In this document: positions 45,672 through 53,881 of the stretch, in pieces
Numbering within the stretch: the first letter of the stretch is position 1
How the letters are laid out: each line of letters begins with the position of its first letter
From: Psychroflexus curvus
GTDB taxonomy: Bacteria > Bacteroidota > Bacteroidia > Flavobacteriales > Flavobacteriaceae
Assembly (NCBI RefSeq): GCF_020164585.1
Contig: NZ_JAIQZF010000001.1
Location: 186,001-250,000 of the forward strand
Reading direction: 5' to 3'
DNA: 64,000 nt
Made by a program: the position numbers and the translations under genes
Notes under the pieces: generated by a model
The model's input: only the letters and a program-made list of their open reading frames with translations
Databases searched by the model: none
Told to the model about the DNA's origin: nothing

Positions 45672-47378
45672 TTATTGATTATTTGCAACGGAAGAAATTT
45701 TATTAATGGCATATAAAGCTAAAACTTGTTTAATAGGCACTTCTTCCTTGTAAAAAAAGATCTTATCATCTTTTTGATTAATGGTTTCTTCATTAACATT
45801 ACATTTTTTTATAATTTCATTAATCGAATCGACGAGTTCAGTTGGTTCTTTAAAGTGATTATTTGATTTCTGTTTTTCATATAGATTCTGTAGCTCATTT
45901 GCACCAGCTATTTTATCTGAAAAACCATTATTTATATGTTTTAAAAAAGCATTTCCTCCGTTAAATTTTAGTATTAAATTTTCTAAAGCTGAGTAGTAGT
46001 TATCGCTTATCTTTTGTATTGGAAACCCTTTTCCCGTTCCATATTGTATAGAAGTAAACCACTTACCTTCAGCTACTTTTTGATTTTTTTCAATATCATA
46101 ATTTGATAACGTGACTGTTAAATTGCCATCCTTGAATGCATGTCTTCTAAATCTTGCACCTTTGTTTTTTGTAGGGGGGGTATCAAAATCTTTTAGAGAA
46201 AAAGTATTTAAATTAAATACATTTTTAAGATTTGACTCTTCTTTTAAATTTAAAGCTTCAGGTTTAGGTATGTTTAGTTCCGTTAAAACTACTTTTGCAA
46301 AAGACCTGCTTACAGCGCAACAAACAGCATTCCCTACCATACGCCATTTAGCACTTTCTTTTCCTAAGAATTGATACGTTATAGGAAATCCCATTATTAC
46401 AGCAGCTTCTCTTACAGTTGGTAATCTATATTTCCCATCTCCGTCTCTCTTAATTTCGCTTTTGTAAATAATAGACTCCCTTGAGTTAGCTATTTTTGTC
46501 GCAGTTATAGTTCTACTTGGCTTATCTTCATTTTCAGGGAAGGACATCTTACCCATAAAAGGATGATTAGTTTTGAAATATTTAGAAAACTTCCATTCAA
46601 CCTTATATATACCAGTATCATAAAAGTGATCTGTAATAAATAATTTGGATATACTTAAAGGATATTGAGGGTCGTTGATTATTTCTTCTGATTTTGTGCT
46701 AAATGGACTAGGGAAATTTTGCTTAATATCTTTTATTATTCGATACTTAATTTTTCCATCACATCCTGATTCTCCATGTGTTTGTGGTGGAATAATCAAT
46801 TTTTTATTCTTTATGATTTCACCTGATACAACCCTTTTTCTTGCCTGGAAAGAACCATAATTTGCAGAATTAATAATTGTAGTATTATCATACAAATCAA
46901 TTGCTATGCTATTTTTACTTATCCTATGCCTTTCAGCCCAGTCTGATAACCCCAAGTCTTTAAAAGTATATTCAGTCTGTAAATATCTTTTTGAATTGAC
47001 TACATTTTCCATAAACCAAGCTTTCAATATTGATTTAGGTTGATGCTTTTTAACTGCTACGATTCTTAAAAAAGTTTCAGTCAATTCAACTCCTAATGAC
47101 TTGTCTGCATTTCCAGATTTATTTGAGCTTGAAAAACTCACACATGGTGGGCTACCTATTATAATCTCTGTATCAGGTAAAGCTTCAATACTTTCTATTG
47201 AAAATTTGAAGTCTAAAATGTTAGTAGGAGTACAATTTAGATTAAAATTATGATTGAATGTATCTACAGCAGGTTTCCAATTATCGTATCCATTAATAAT
47301 CTCATAACCCATTTGTCTAAAACCTTCAGAAAAACCTCCTGCGCCACAGAAGAAATCTATTACTCTAAGTTTTGTCAA
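45672..47378 (-). CDS. drmMII: C5-cytosine DNA methyltransferase, DrmMII-like
   Basis: 568 residues, TTG start at 47378 (the only start in the open frame; MTKLRVIDFF). Motifs in order: I FFCGAGGFSEGF; IV SPPCVSFS, with the catalytic Cys; VI MENV; VIII FQARKR; target-recognition region about 180-290; IX RTITATK and TVREAAVIMGF; X GNAVCCAVSRSFAKV. A C-terminal extension of about 200 residues follows the catalytic fold and is unusual for a simple Dcm enzyme. In DISARM class 2 the C5-methylase marks host DNA so that the helicase complex spares it. First gene of the tight operon; the target site cannot be read from the sequence. Confidence 0.85.
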   Translation of the reverse strand: MTKLRVIDFFCGAGGFSEGFRQMGYEIINGYDNWKPAVDTFNHNFNLNCTPTNILDFKFSIESIEALPDTEIIIGSPPCVSFSSSNKSGNADKSLGVELTETFLRIVAVKKHQPKSILKAWFMENVVNSKRYLQTEYTFKDLGLSDWAERHRISKNSIAIDLYDNTTIINSANYGSFQARKRVVSGEIIKNKKLIIPPQTHGESGCDGKIKYRIIKDIKQNFPSPFSTKSEEIINDPQYPLSISKLFITDHFYDTGIYKVEWKFSKYFKTNHPFMGKMSFPENEDKPSRTITATKIANSRESIIYKSEIKRDGDGKYRLPTVREAAVIMGFPITYQFLGKESAKWRMVGNAVCCAVSRSFAKVVLTELNIPKPEALNLKEESNLKNVFNLNTFSLKDFDTPPTKNKGARFRRHAFKDGNLTVTLSNYDIEKNQKVAEGKWFTSIQYGTGKGFPIQKISDNYYSALENLILKFNGGNAFLKHINNGFSDKIAGANELQNLYEKQKSNNHFKEPTELVDSINEIIKKCNVNEETINQKDDKIFFYKEEVPIKQVLALYAINKISSVANNQ

Positions 47379-47508
47379 TTTAAATATGTTGTATGTTTAA
47401 TAATAGTTTTGGTTATTTGCATCTGTAAATGCGAAATAAAAAAAGCTTTTTGTAAATTAATAAAAATAAAGTAAGATTTACAATTATAATTTTTTTTGTT
47501 CTATTGCG

Positions 47509-47625
47509 TCATATAATGTCTGTTTTGATACTTAGTTTTTGAATGAGACAAGCAATTATTTGTTTAAAGTGAAATAATCCGGCCCATATTAATACTTCTC
47601 GTTTTTTATCGTCAGTATCTGCCAT
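47509..47625 (-). CDS. Possible 38-residue small ORF upstream of the methyltransferase
   Basis: The frame ATG at 47625 to TGA at 47509 encodes MADTDDKKREVLIWAGLFHF then KQIIACLIQKLSIKTDII. It has a charged start and a hydrophobic end and lies in the leader of the defence operon, in the same orientation. Too short to judge; it could be a remnant, a small membrane peptide or chance. Confidence 0.3.
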   Translation of the reverse strand: MADTDDKKREVLIWAGLFHFKQIIACLIQKLSIKTDII

Positions 47626-47661
47626 TTCTTCCTCGATTAATAACTTTTATGCATAAACATA

Positions 47662-48054
47662 TTAAAAAATCCTGGGATCCAATGCGTCATTCTTTTCCAG
47701 CAAAATAGTTTCATCGGTACAGACCACCACTATCCTGTTCTGATTATATGCATGCATTAAGTTTTTGGCCAGACACACTGCTTCCTGTTTGATCTCCTGG
47801 TGACTTAAATCTGCCTTAGGATAATTGATAAGTTGAATAACCAAATGGGGTTCGTTTTGTCCAATACAAGCGATAGTAGATTCAAATATGTTTACGCTTA
47901 TAAGTCGTTCATCTTTAGCTAGCCTGGATTTTTGATAGTCATGAATGAACTGAATGACTTCTTCCTTAGGAATTAAGTCATCTGAATAGTGCCTTTGAAG
48001 CCCCAGGTTTATGGAGGCCTGGTAGGTGCTTACTGTTTTAGAGTTAATGTTCAT
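47662..48054 (-). CDS. Unknown small protein, pair member 1
   Basis: 130 residues, soluble, helix-strand mix, with VVVCTDETILLEKNDALDPR near the C-terminus. I do not recognise the family. It follows the 220-residue unknown gene by 52 nt on the same strand, so the two are likely cotranscribed. Both lie inside the bracketed element between the DISARM-like operon and the replication module. No signal peptide or membrane helix is visible. Confidence 0.55.
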   Translation of the reverse strand: MNINSKTVSTYQASINLGLQRHYSDDLIPKEEVIQFIHDYQKSRLAKDERLISVNIFESTIACIGQNEPHLVIQLINYPKADLSHQEIKQEAVCLAKNLMHAYNQNRIVVVCTDETILLEKNDALDPRIF

Positions 48055-48106
48055 GATTTAGCTTTTTCAGTTCGTAAAATACTATGTAACCCAAATAAAT
48101 AAAAAT

Positions 48107-48769
48107 TCAGGCCCACCAGTCAAGATCTATTGATTTTGCATCTGCTGTGATCTGCTTCATCAATTCCGGTCCTGTATGCTTAAATATAATGCCTTTCCGT
48201 TCTCTGTTGGATAAATAGCCTCTTCCTACAAAACCGACTAGGCGATCTTCCAGACCATCCAGCAAACGATAATCATATATCGGTTTGACGCCATAATTCT
48301 TCTTTCCAGGAAAGATGCCGTGCTGGGTTAGCATAAGCAATGGAATGCGCTCATCTTTCTGAACAAATTCTTCATCGTTTACAAAATCAATGCTGCCGTT
48401 TTCTAGGTGCATCGGTTTGGGGATGTAATCCAGGTACTTGAATTTTTTAGAGTTTAGTTCAGATGACATCAGATGGTCCTGGCGCCAGAGTAAGATGCTC
48501 TTGTATTTGGTGCCCACGATAAAGCTGCTTTTATGATTATGAAAAGCAAGGTGCTGGGTATCCAGATGACCTGCAGCATTATAGCAGTAAGCCCTGTAGT
48601 TACCGGCATTGGAGAAATCCAGCATGGTGTTTCCCGTCTTACGGGTCACCTCAATGAACAGGTGCCTGCCTGCTTCTTCGAAATCGACTACGCGTATGCT
48701 GTTGTAATTGAGTCTGATATGGACAATATCAGGACTTAAAGGCTTTTGTGGTTTATTAAAAAAATTCAT
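48107..48769 (-). CDS. Unknown protein, pair member 2
   Basis: 220 residues, soluble, aromatic-rich (HIRLNYNSIRVVDFEEAGRH, AYCYNAAGHLDTQHLAFHNH, LDWWA at the end). The cluster of His near residues 70-80 might bind metal. I do not recognise the family. ATG start at 48769; upstream is a 560-bp non-coding stretch. Codon and base use are less AT-rich than the neighbouring drm genes, suggesting a separate origin. Confidence 0.55.
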   Translation of the reverse strand: MNFFNKPQKPLSPDIVHIRLNYNSIRVVDFEEAGRHLFIEVTRKTGNTMLDFSNAGNYRAYCYNAAGHLDTQHLAFHNHKSSFIVGTKYKSILLWRQDHLMSSELNSKKFKYLDYIPKPMHLENGSIDFVNDEEFVQKDERIPLLMLTQHGIFPGKKNYGVKPIYDYRLLDGLEDRLVGFVGRGYLSNRERKGIIFKHTGPELMKQITADAKSIDLDWWA

Positions 48770-49333
48770 GACAAATAGGATTTAGATTAAACATTAGCTA
48801 TTTGCATTAAAAAACATAAAAGGGGAGAGTGTCGTTTATTTTGACCTAGACTGTCCACATTGTTTTTCCACCGTGGTGTTTATCACTCGGTTGGCGCATA
48901 TTGCTATACTTCTTAATGCTGATGCATAAATAAGATTTTCTTAGGAGTAATTAGTCAGGGTGAATGTTAAAATTATATTTTGTTATGAGTGAAAAAATGA
49001 TAAACAACTTGAAACAAACAATTTGGACTAATGTTATTTTGGTTTAGCCGTTGCTATTTTGCAACGGTGATTATTGTAGCCGTTTCAAGATCCATTTGCC
49101 TTAGCCTTACAATATCGTAATTAAAGTATTCAAATAAAGTTAAAGGACTTAAAACCGTTAGTGTAATGAAAAGCCTAAATTTTTTTTCATTTGAGAAAAC
49201 AATCTGATAGTGCATAGTAACATAGAATTACAAAAAGTATCACAAAGCTTTCCTAAGAAATCTAAAAACCAGTTTAAGTTTAAAATGATCTCGTTATATT
49301 AAGGTTTATAACAAATTTTAAAAACGATTGATT
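48770..49333. other. 560-bp non-coding region with a small hairpin
   Basis: Between the divergent 220-residue and 68-residue genes. A perfect 7-bp stem CCGTTGC/GCAACGG with loop TATTTT lies at 49048-49067, followed by AGCCGTTTCAAG. I see no tRNA or conserved RNA. It may contain an element origin or regulatory region, but nothing shows this. Confidence 0.45.
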
Positions 49334-49540
49334 ATGGAATTTAATACTAAGATTAAAGAAGAATTAGAAGGAAGAATTAAAGGACTGGAAGATCTCATTG
49401 CAGAAAAGGGTATAGGCTCGAAACAGCTGAATAAAGCTAAAAAAGTACAGCGTGATGGAAATATAGCTTTATTTCTAGGGGGCTTAATCACCGCCGCAGG
49501 AATTGCTTTTTGGGCCATGAACCGAAACAGTGACGATTAA
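49334..49540 (+). CDS. Small protein with coiled N-terminus and C-terminal membrane helix
   Basis: About 68 residues from ATG 49334 (MEFNTKIKEELEGRIKGLED). The N-terminal half is a charged amphipathic helix, then a hydrophobic segment (ALFLGGLITAAGIAFWAM, about 45-63) and a polar tail NRNSDD. Family unknown. It is one of the few element genes on the + strand and is followed by a strong terminator, so it is a self-contained unit, perhaps a small membrane-acting protein or regulator. No partner gene on the same strand. Confidence 0.6.
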   Translation: MEFNTKIKEELEGRIKGLEDLIAEKGIGSKQLNKAKKVQRDGNIALFLGGLITAAGIAFWAMNRNSDD

Positions 49541-49598
49541 TATCGGATAACAAGCAATCCGGTTGCAAACGCATTGTAGCTATTTAAATGTTTTTTAT

Positions 49599-49628
49599 AA
49601 AAGTCCAATAGTCCACTATTGGACTTTT
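49599..49628 (+). terminator. Strong intrinsic terminator
   Basis: AAAAGTCCAATAGT and its exact complement separated by CC, followed by AATTTTAT. A 14-bp perfect stem 58 nt downstream of the small membrane protein gene. Confidence 0.85.
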
Positions 49629-49860
49629 AATTTTATGCTTTTAAACATAACTCATGTGTGCCCATACGTCCCAAATCCAAAAAGTTTCAACACTGCAAGA
49701 ACATTACAAGGTTCAATTGTGTGACCAAACATACTGAGTAATAGCTCACCAATTCAGTAAAGATTTATTTCATCCACAGAAGGAATCTAAGGTGGAAAGT
49801 ACTCTGGATAGGCTAGAGTATGAGGGGTTGAAGGCGGACTATTGTTTAGTAATCAAGTGT

Positions 49861-49913
49861 TCCAACGGTTAAACCAACGGTCAATTATAAAGGCCGTTGG
49901 TTTAACAGTTGGA
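49861..49913 (-). terminator. Long hairpin downstream of the 147-residue gene
   Basis: Inverted repeat with 22-nt arms (TCCAACGGTTAAACCAACGG and complement, two mismatches) and a 9-nt AT loop, ending 9 nt before the stop codon of the minus-strand gene at 49922. There is no clear T-run. It may be a terminator or a protein-binding site of the element. Confidence 0.5.
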
Positions 49914-49921
49914 TACTTAGA

Positions 49922-50365
49922 TCAATACACTAATTTTACAGATTTCATGAAATCAATATAGTTTTTATAAGCAATCTTAAAGTCATCATTATTATCGGAA
50001 ATTCTTATGTCATTAAGTTCTGACTCATCAGTTTGTCTTATGATTTCTTTTAAGTCATGAAATGCTTGAACAGTTTGAGGGGAAAGTGAGTCGGCAAAAG
50101 CATCAAAGTATTTATCTAAGTCAACTTTATGGTTAATTAGTGCAACTAAAACTCTATCTAAACTCCAACTCAAATTGTATAAAATTATAAACCTACCTGA
50201 TATAAAGGCTCCGCCTGGTGTTTTTGCTGATTTGGGACATTGGGATAAGATTTGTTCAAAGCTCATTCCGTGCAAAGCAAATATATATTCAGCTTTCTTT
50301 AGATCTTTAGTAGATCCTCCGATGTCATACTTTTCAACCTTATCTATAAAAATTGTTTTTTCCAT
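49922..50365 (-). CDS. Unknown element protein next to the primase-like gene
   Basis: 147 residues, soluble. It contains GGAFISGRFIILYNLSWSLD in the middle and a charged C-terminal helix. I do not recognise it. It is separated from the primase-helicase gene by 92 nt on the same strand and ends at a long hairpin, so it is probably the last gene of the replication/integration module. Confidence 0.5.
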   Translation of the reverse strand: MEKTIFIDKVEKYDIGGSTKDLKKAEYIFALHGMSFEQILSQCPKSAKTPGGAFISGRFIILYNLSWSLDRVLVALINHKVDLDKYFDAFADSLSPQTVQAFHDLKEIIRQTDESELNDIRISDNNDDFKIAYKNYIDFMKSVKLVY

Positions 50366-50457
50366 ATTTTTTAATTTTTTATGCGTTTTAAAATTTTTAA
50401 GACTTAAATATGTTGTTGACTTGTTGACTTTTTACGCTAGAAGTCAACAAGTCAACA

Positions 50458-51672
50458 TTAAAGTAAGCCTTCAATAAAAGTTTTATGAAAGGTGTAAACT
50501 CTCCCTTTTTTATTTAAGACTTGTGTTTTATGCTCATTATTAAACTCATTAAAGACTTTATAATAAAACTTATAAGTAGTAGATTCAGAAGGATAGAGGT
50601 TCCATTTTAGGTTTAGAATATTTGTAATATCTCCTTTCCTTATATGGCTTCGATCAGTCTTAAGCAGATGTGTAATGTCTTTTAAGGTTAACTTAATGGT
50701 TTCCTCCTGGGCGACATCAAAATATTCCAATAATATTTCAATTAAATCCTTTTCATCTATATCGTAAGAGTTTTTAACAACTCTAGCTAATGCTTCAGTT
50801 TTAATGTCTCTTGGCTTAAACCACATTCTGGAGGATTTAGGATATTTAATTTTTCTATGATTTAAGTAATACTTAAAATGAGGTATTTCTTCTTTAATTT
50901 TCTCATCAAAATCTTCTATATACTCGTTTAGTTTTTTGATTTCCAAAACCCAGAACCTAATTTCTTCGTCATCAACCACTATAAAATCATGAATATTATT
51001 GGATGCTAACAATATCTTTCCATAAAAATTTTCTTGCCTTTTATCGATGCTTTTCTTTTCCCTTAGCTGTGTTTTTGACGTAGCTAACTCTTTTATGTAA
51101 TCTGTATCCTCTTTTTTATCGAACTTAGCTTCATCTACAGCTATTATGAGTTTGTTTACCCATGAATCATTAAATCGATTTTGAAAATCCCTTTTTTTAA
51201 TAACTCCAACATTGTTTTCAAATAGCATGCGTAACCAATTAAGGAATGTGGTTTTACCAGTATTTCTCTCGTTACTTACCAAACACAAAACTTGTAAAAG
51301 CTGAGTAGGATGGTACCATAGGATACTGAGATAGTCTAATCCTAGTTCCAGGTGTTCTCCAAATATCTGTTGAAGTAGTTTTTGAGTATAAGGGAAGTCA
51401 CCTTTTTTTACAGGTCCGCTTAGTTGGTTGTATTCGTTATAGAACCCCCTGACTTCTCTCTTGAAATTTACATGTGATGGAAAATTTATAAAATCATCAT
51501 ACCTCTTAATGTTTTTAACAAAGTCTTTACCATGGTCATCAATTATAGATGTTTTGTCCCATTTGGCCAGACGTCTGAAGCATTGTTTATCATTATAAAT
51601 ATCAGGCTCATAAACAACTTTAAAATAAGTTGTACCTACTCTTATGTATTTGTCATTATTATTAGTAATCAT
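50458..51672 (-). CDS. Primase-helicase-like ATPase (SF3/DUF5906 type)
   Basis: 404 residues. Walker A is LVSNERNTGKTTFLNW (about 130-145), Walker B IIAVDEAKF (about 180), and a following LLASNNIHDFIVVDD with sensor Asn (about 225-240), as in superfamily 3 helicases of P4-like satellites, phages and mobilisable elements. A C-terminal winged-helix-like region follows (about 300-404, LKDITHLLKTDRSHIRK). It should unwind or initiate replication of the excised element. It overlaps the upstream small gene by 11 nt. Confidence 0.82.
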   Translation of the reverse strand: MITNNNDKYIRVGTTYFKVVYEPDIYNDKQCFRRLAKWDKTSIIDDHGKDFVKNIKRYDDFINFPSHVNFKREVRGFYNEYNQLSGPVKKGDFPYTQKLLQQIFGEHLELGLDYLSILWYHPTQLLQVLCLVSNERNTGKTTFLNWLRMLFENNVGVIKKRDFQNRFNDSWVNKLIIAVDEAKFDKKEDTDYIKELATSKTQLREKKSIDKRQENFYGKILLASNNIHDFIVVDDEEIRFWVLEIKKLNEYIEDFDEKIKEEIPHFKYYLNHRKIKYPKSSRMWFKPRDIKTEALARVVKNSYDIDEKDLIEILLEYFDVAQEETIKLTLKDITHLLKTDRSHIRKGDITNILNLKWNLYPSESTTYKFYYKVFNEFNNEHKTQVLNKKGRVYTFHKTFIEGLL

Positions 51673-52015
51673 AGATGTAAAAATTTAGAAGTGAACATTT
51701 TTCAATTTTATATTCAGGGTTTTTAACGACTCTTACAATGACTCCATCGCCATCTTGATTTTCTTTAAGCGCTTGATTGATTTTATTTTTCAATCGTTTG
51801 GTCGTTGGCTTCAATAATAACTTTTCATTATCTATTAACTCTACGAGTAATTGTAATGTAGTTTCTAATTCAATACTGCAGCGGTCACTTAAGTTTTCGT
51901 TTCGTAATAAATTATGTATTATCCTAAGGATATAGACTAATGCTTTTTGAAGCTTATAATTTGAATCTACCAGATAGGGAGCTAGATTATTTTTTTTTAA
52001 GGTGTTTAAATCCAT
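51662..52015 (-). CDS. Small helical element protein, unknown
   Basis: 117 residues, helical with a leucine-rich centre (KALVYILRIIHNLLR). It overlaps both neighbours (10-11 nt) and so belongs to the replication module operon. Unknown function; possibly an accessory or regulatory subunit for the ATPase downstream. Confidence 0.55.
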   Translation of the reverse strand: MDLNTLKKNNLAPYLVDSNYKLQKALVYILRIIHNLLRNENLSDRCSIELETTLQLLVELIDNEKLLLKPTTKRLKNKINQALKENQDGDGVIVRVVKNPEYKIEKCSLLNFYIYDY

Positions 52016-52440
52016 GGAGAAATGTTTTTTAGGTATACAATTTTTTTCTTTTTATTGTCAAAATAAGCCTGAGTGCCGTCTGCTCTCCTAGGTATATTAT
52101 CAATTTTCTCATATCTTTTTTTAAACTGAGCCATCAACTGTTTGAAATCCCCTTTGGTCAAAGGTTTGTTATCTTCACTTGTGAACAGATTTTTTAAGGT
52201 GTCAGTAGCCACATTGGCAATAGCTGCATTTCCAATTCCAGCAAGGTTGATGGTGGCTTTAGTGTTTTTATCTGAAGATTCAGGTTTTGAAAGACCAGTC
52301 TTGGTTTTCAACTCCAACTTCTTGTTTTTTTGGAAGTGGGCTTTGACTCGACACGTATTGGAGCAGTATTTTTGAATTTTTCGTCTGCGTGGTACATACT
52401 CTTTAGAACAGTAACCACATGTATAAATATATGTTTCCAT
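52006..52440 (-). CDS. Zinc-finger element protein, unknown
   Basis: 144 residues. The N-terminal zinc finger CGYCSKEYVPRRRKIQKYCS is followed by NTCRVKAHFQKNKK, giving a Cys4 arrangement like that at the start of the HTH gene at 55001-55635 (CQFCK...KYCSHKC). The middle is Asn/Thr-rich and the C-terminus is basic. Likely nucleic-acid binding; same module as the ATPase and integrase. Confidence 0.6.
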   Translation of the reverse strand: METYIYTCGYCSKEYVPRRRKIQKYCSNTCRVKAHFQKNKKLELKTKTGLSKPESSDKNTKATINLAGIGNAAIANVATDTLKNLFTSEDNKPLTKGDFKQLMAQFKKRYEKIDNIPRRADGTQAYFDNKKKKIVYLKNISPWI

Positions 52441-52503
52441 AGTATTATGAATTAAATAAACGTTTGTTTTACGCTTAGTTTGAAAAAAACTAGAGCATTT
52501 GAA

Positions 52504-52857
52504 TTAGACTTTATGCTTTCTAAGGTATTCGTCGGCTTGGTTTTGAATATCCTGATCGGTATCAACATTGCCATTGCGAAGCCACTCCTGGATTTCATTT
52601 TTGAAGAAATAAAGGCGCTTACCTTTCTTGATGTGTGGTATTTTGCGTTTATGAACTAAGCCATAAATACCAGAAGGCTTCATGCCTAAAAATTCAGCAA
52701 TACTTTTGACATCAAAATGCTCATTAGAAGTAGCATTTGAGTAAGAAGATTTTGGACTTGTCGTAAGTTCTCCAGTCTCATTTTCGAATTTGACCTGGAT
52801 GTCATTAACGGGATGAAGCTCTCCGTTTTTTGTTTTAATAAACAATTCTGTTTTCAT
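52504..52857 (-). CDS. Excisionase-like HTH protein
   Basis: 117 residues. The C-terminal HTH_17/Xis-like domain (about 48-100) reads FDVKSIAEFLGMKPSGIYGL then KRKIPHIKKGKRLYFFKNEI, with the wing and the basic strand typical of excisionases. The N-terminal 45 residues are a short beta region with a Ser/Thr linker. Its position between the integrase and the primase module suggests a role in excision control. Confidence 0.8.
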   Translation of the reverse strand: MKTELFIKTKNGELHPVNDIQVKFENETGELTTSPKSSYSNATSNEHFDVKSIAEFLGMKPSGIYGLVHKRKIPHIKKGKRLYFFKNEIQEWLRNGNVDTDQDIQNQADEYLRKHKV

Positions 52858-53008
52858 AGTATAATATTTAAAATTATACTTCGAAACTATTTGATTTGCT
52901 TCGTTCTATTAAATCGTTAGAAGGGTGATAGGTAGGTGTTTATTTAAAACTTAATTTTCATAAAACTGTTAATCAGCATGTTATATTTTATTTTTTATTG
53001 AAAATAAC

Positions 53009-53881
53009 CTAATGTTTATTTTTTTTTGCAAGAAACTCTATATTTAGGTGCGCTATATATTGAATAAAATTGTTTAACTCAAGTTGTCTTAATATGTTTT
53101 TTAAATTTTCTAAAGTCTTAATTTCATTTGATGAAAAATCTCTTTTAATCATAGTATAAAGACTAGTGTCATTCGGATTTTTGAAAAATATATCCAAATC
53201 ATTTAGGTTTGAAATCATTAGTGTCAATTTCATTAATTCAGTTGTAGGTACATCTTTTTTCACAAAATTGAGATAAGCCTTGAATAAAACTTTTTTATCA
53301 GACTGGCTTAAGTATTCTAATAACTTCTTTGTGTTTTCTGTTTCCCTAGAATAGTCCTTTTTACGCTTTTTGTTATCAGTCACAGCACTTGGGTAAATCC
53401 TCAACCTAAGTTTTTCTGTAAGCTCAGGTTTATCCTTTTCTATGTTTTTATATGTAAAATCCTTAAAGTCATTTAGCTTATACATAAAGCTGTAGGGGGT
53501 GAGATTAATATCGTGATTAATCTGTACTCTTTGAAGAGCATGCAATTTTGCGATATTCTCTATTAATTCAGTTAGATCAATTTCTTTTTCATGCTCAGAG
53601 ACAAATGAATTGAAATCATTGTCAAGTATTCTAATTATTTTGGAAATCTGATCACCCTGGTATTCGTCAAGTGTTGATTCAATAAACCTGTATGAATCTT
53701 TGACTAATTGATCATCCAGTATGGAGTTAATTTCATTGGTGTATGTTTCTAATATTCCATTAGAAACATAATTAAACTGAAATTCATTTTTTACTCCATC
53801 TTTGAATTTTTCTAAAACTACTATTTCTTCCTTTGTAATGATTTCAAAATATTTCTTTTCAAAAATTTGACTATTCTTCAT
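53009..53881 (-). CDS. Unknown helical element protein next to the integrase
   Basis: 290 residues, charged, mostly helical. There are no catalytic motifs I can name. It overlaps the integrase end by 11 nt, so it is translationally coupled to it. Equivalents next to integrases in Bacteroidota elements are generally uncharacterised. Confidence 0.6.
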   Translation of the reverse strand: MKNSQIFEKKYFEIITKEEIVVLEKFKDGVKNEFQFNYVSNGILETYTNEINSILDDQLVKDSYRFIESTLDEYQGDQISKIIRILDNDFNSFVSEHEKEIDLTELIENIAKLHALQRVQINHDINLTPYSFMYKLNDFKDFTYKNIEKDKPELTEKLRLRIYPSAVTDNKKRKKDYSRETENTKKLLEYLSQSDKKVLFKAYLNFVKKDVPTTELMKLTLMISNLNDLDIFFKNPNDTSLYTMIKRDFSSNEIKTLENLKNILRQLELNNFIQYIAHLNIEFLAKKNKH

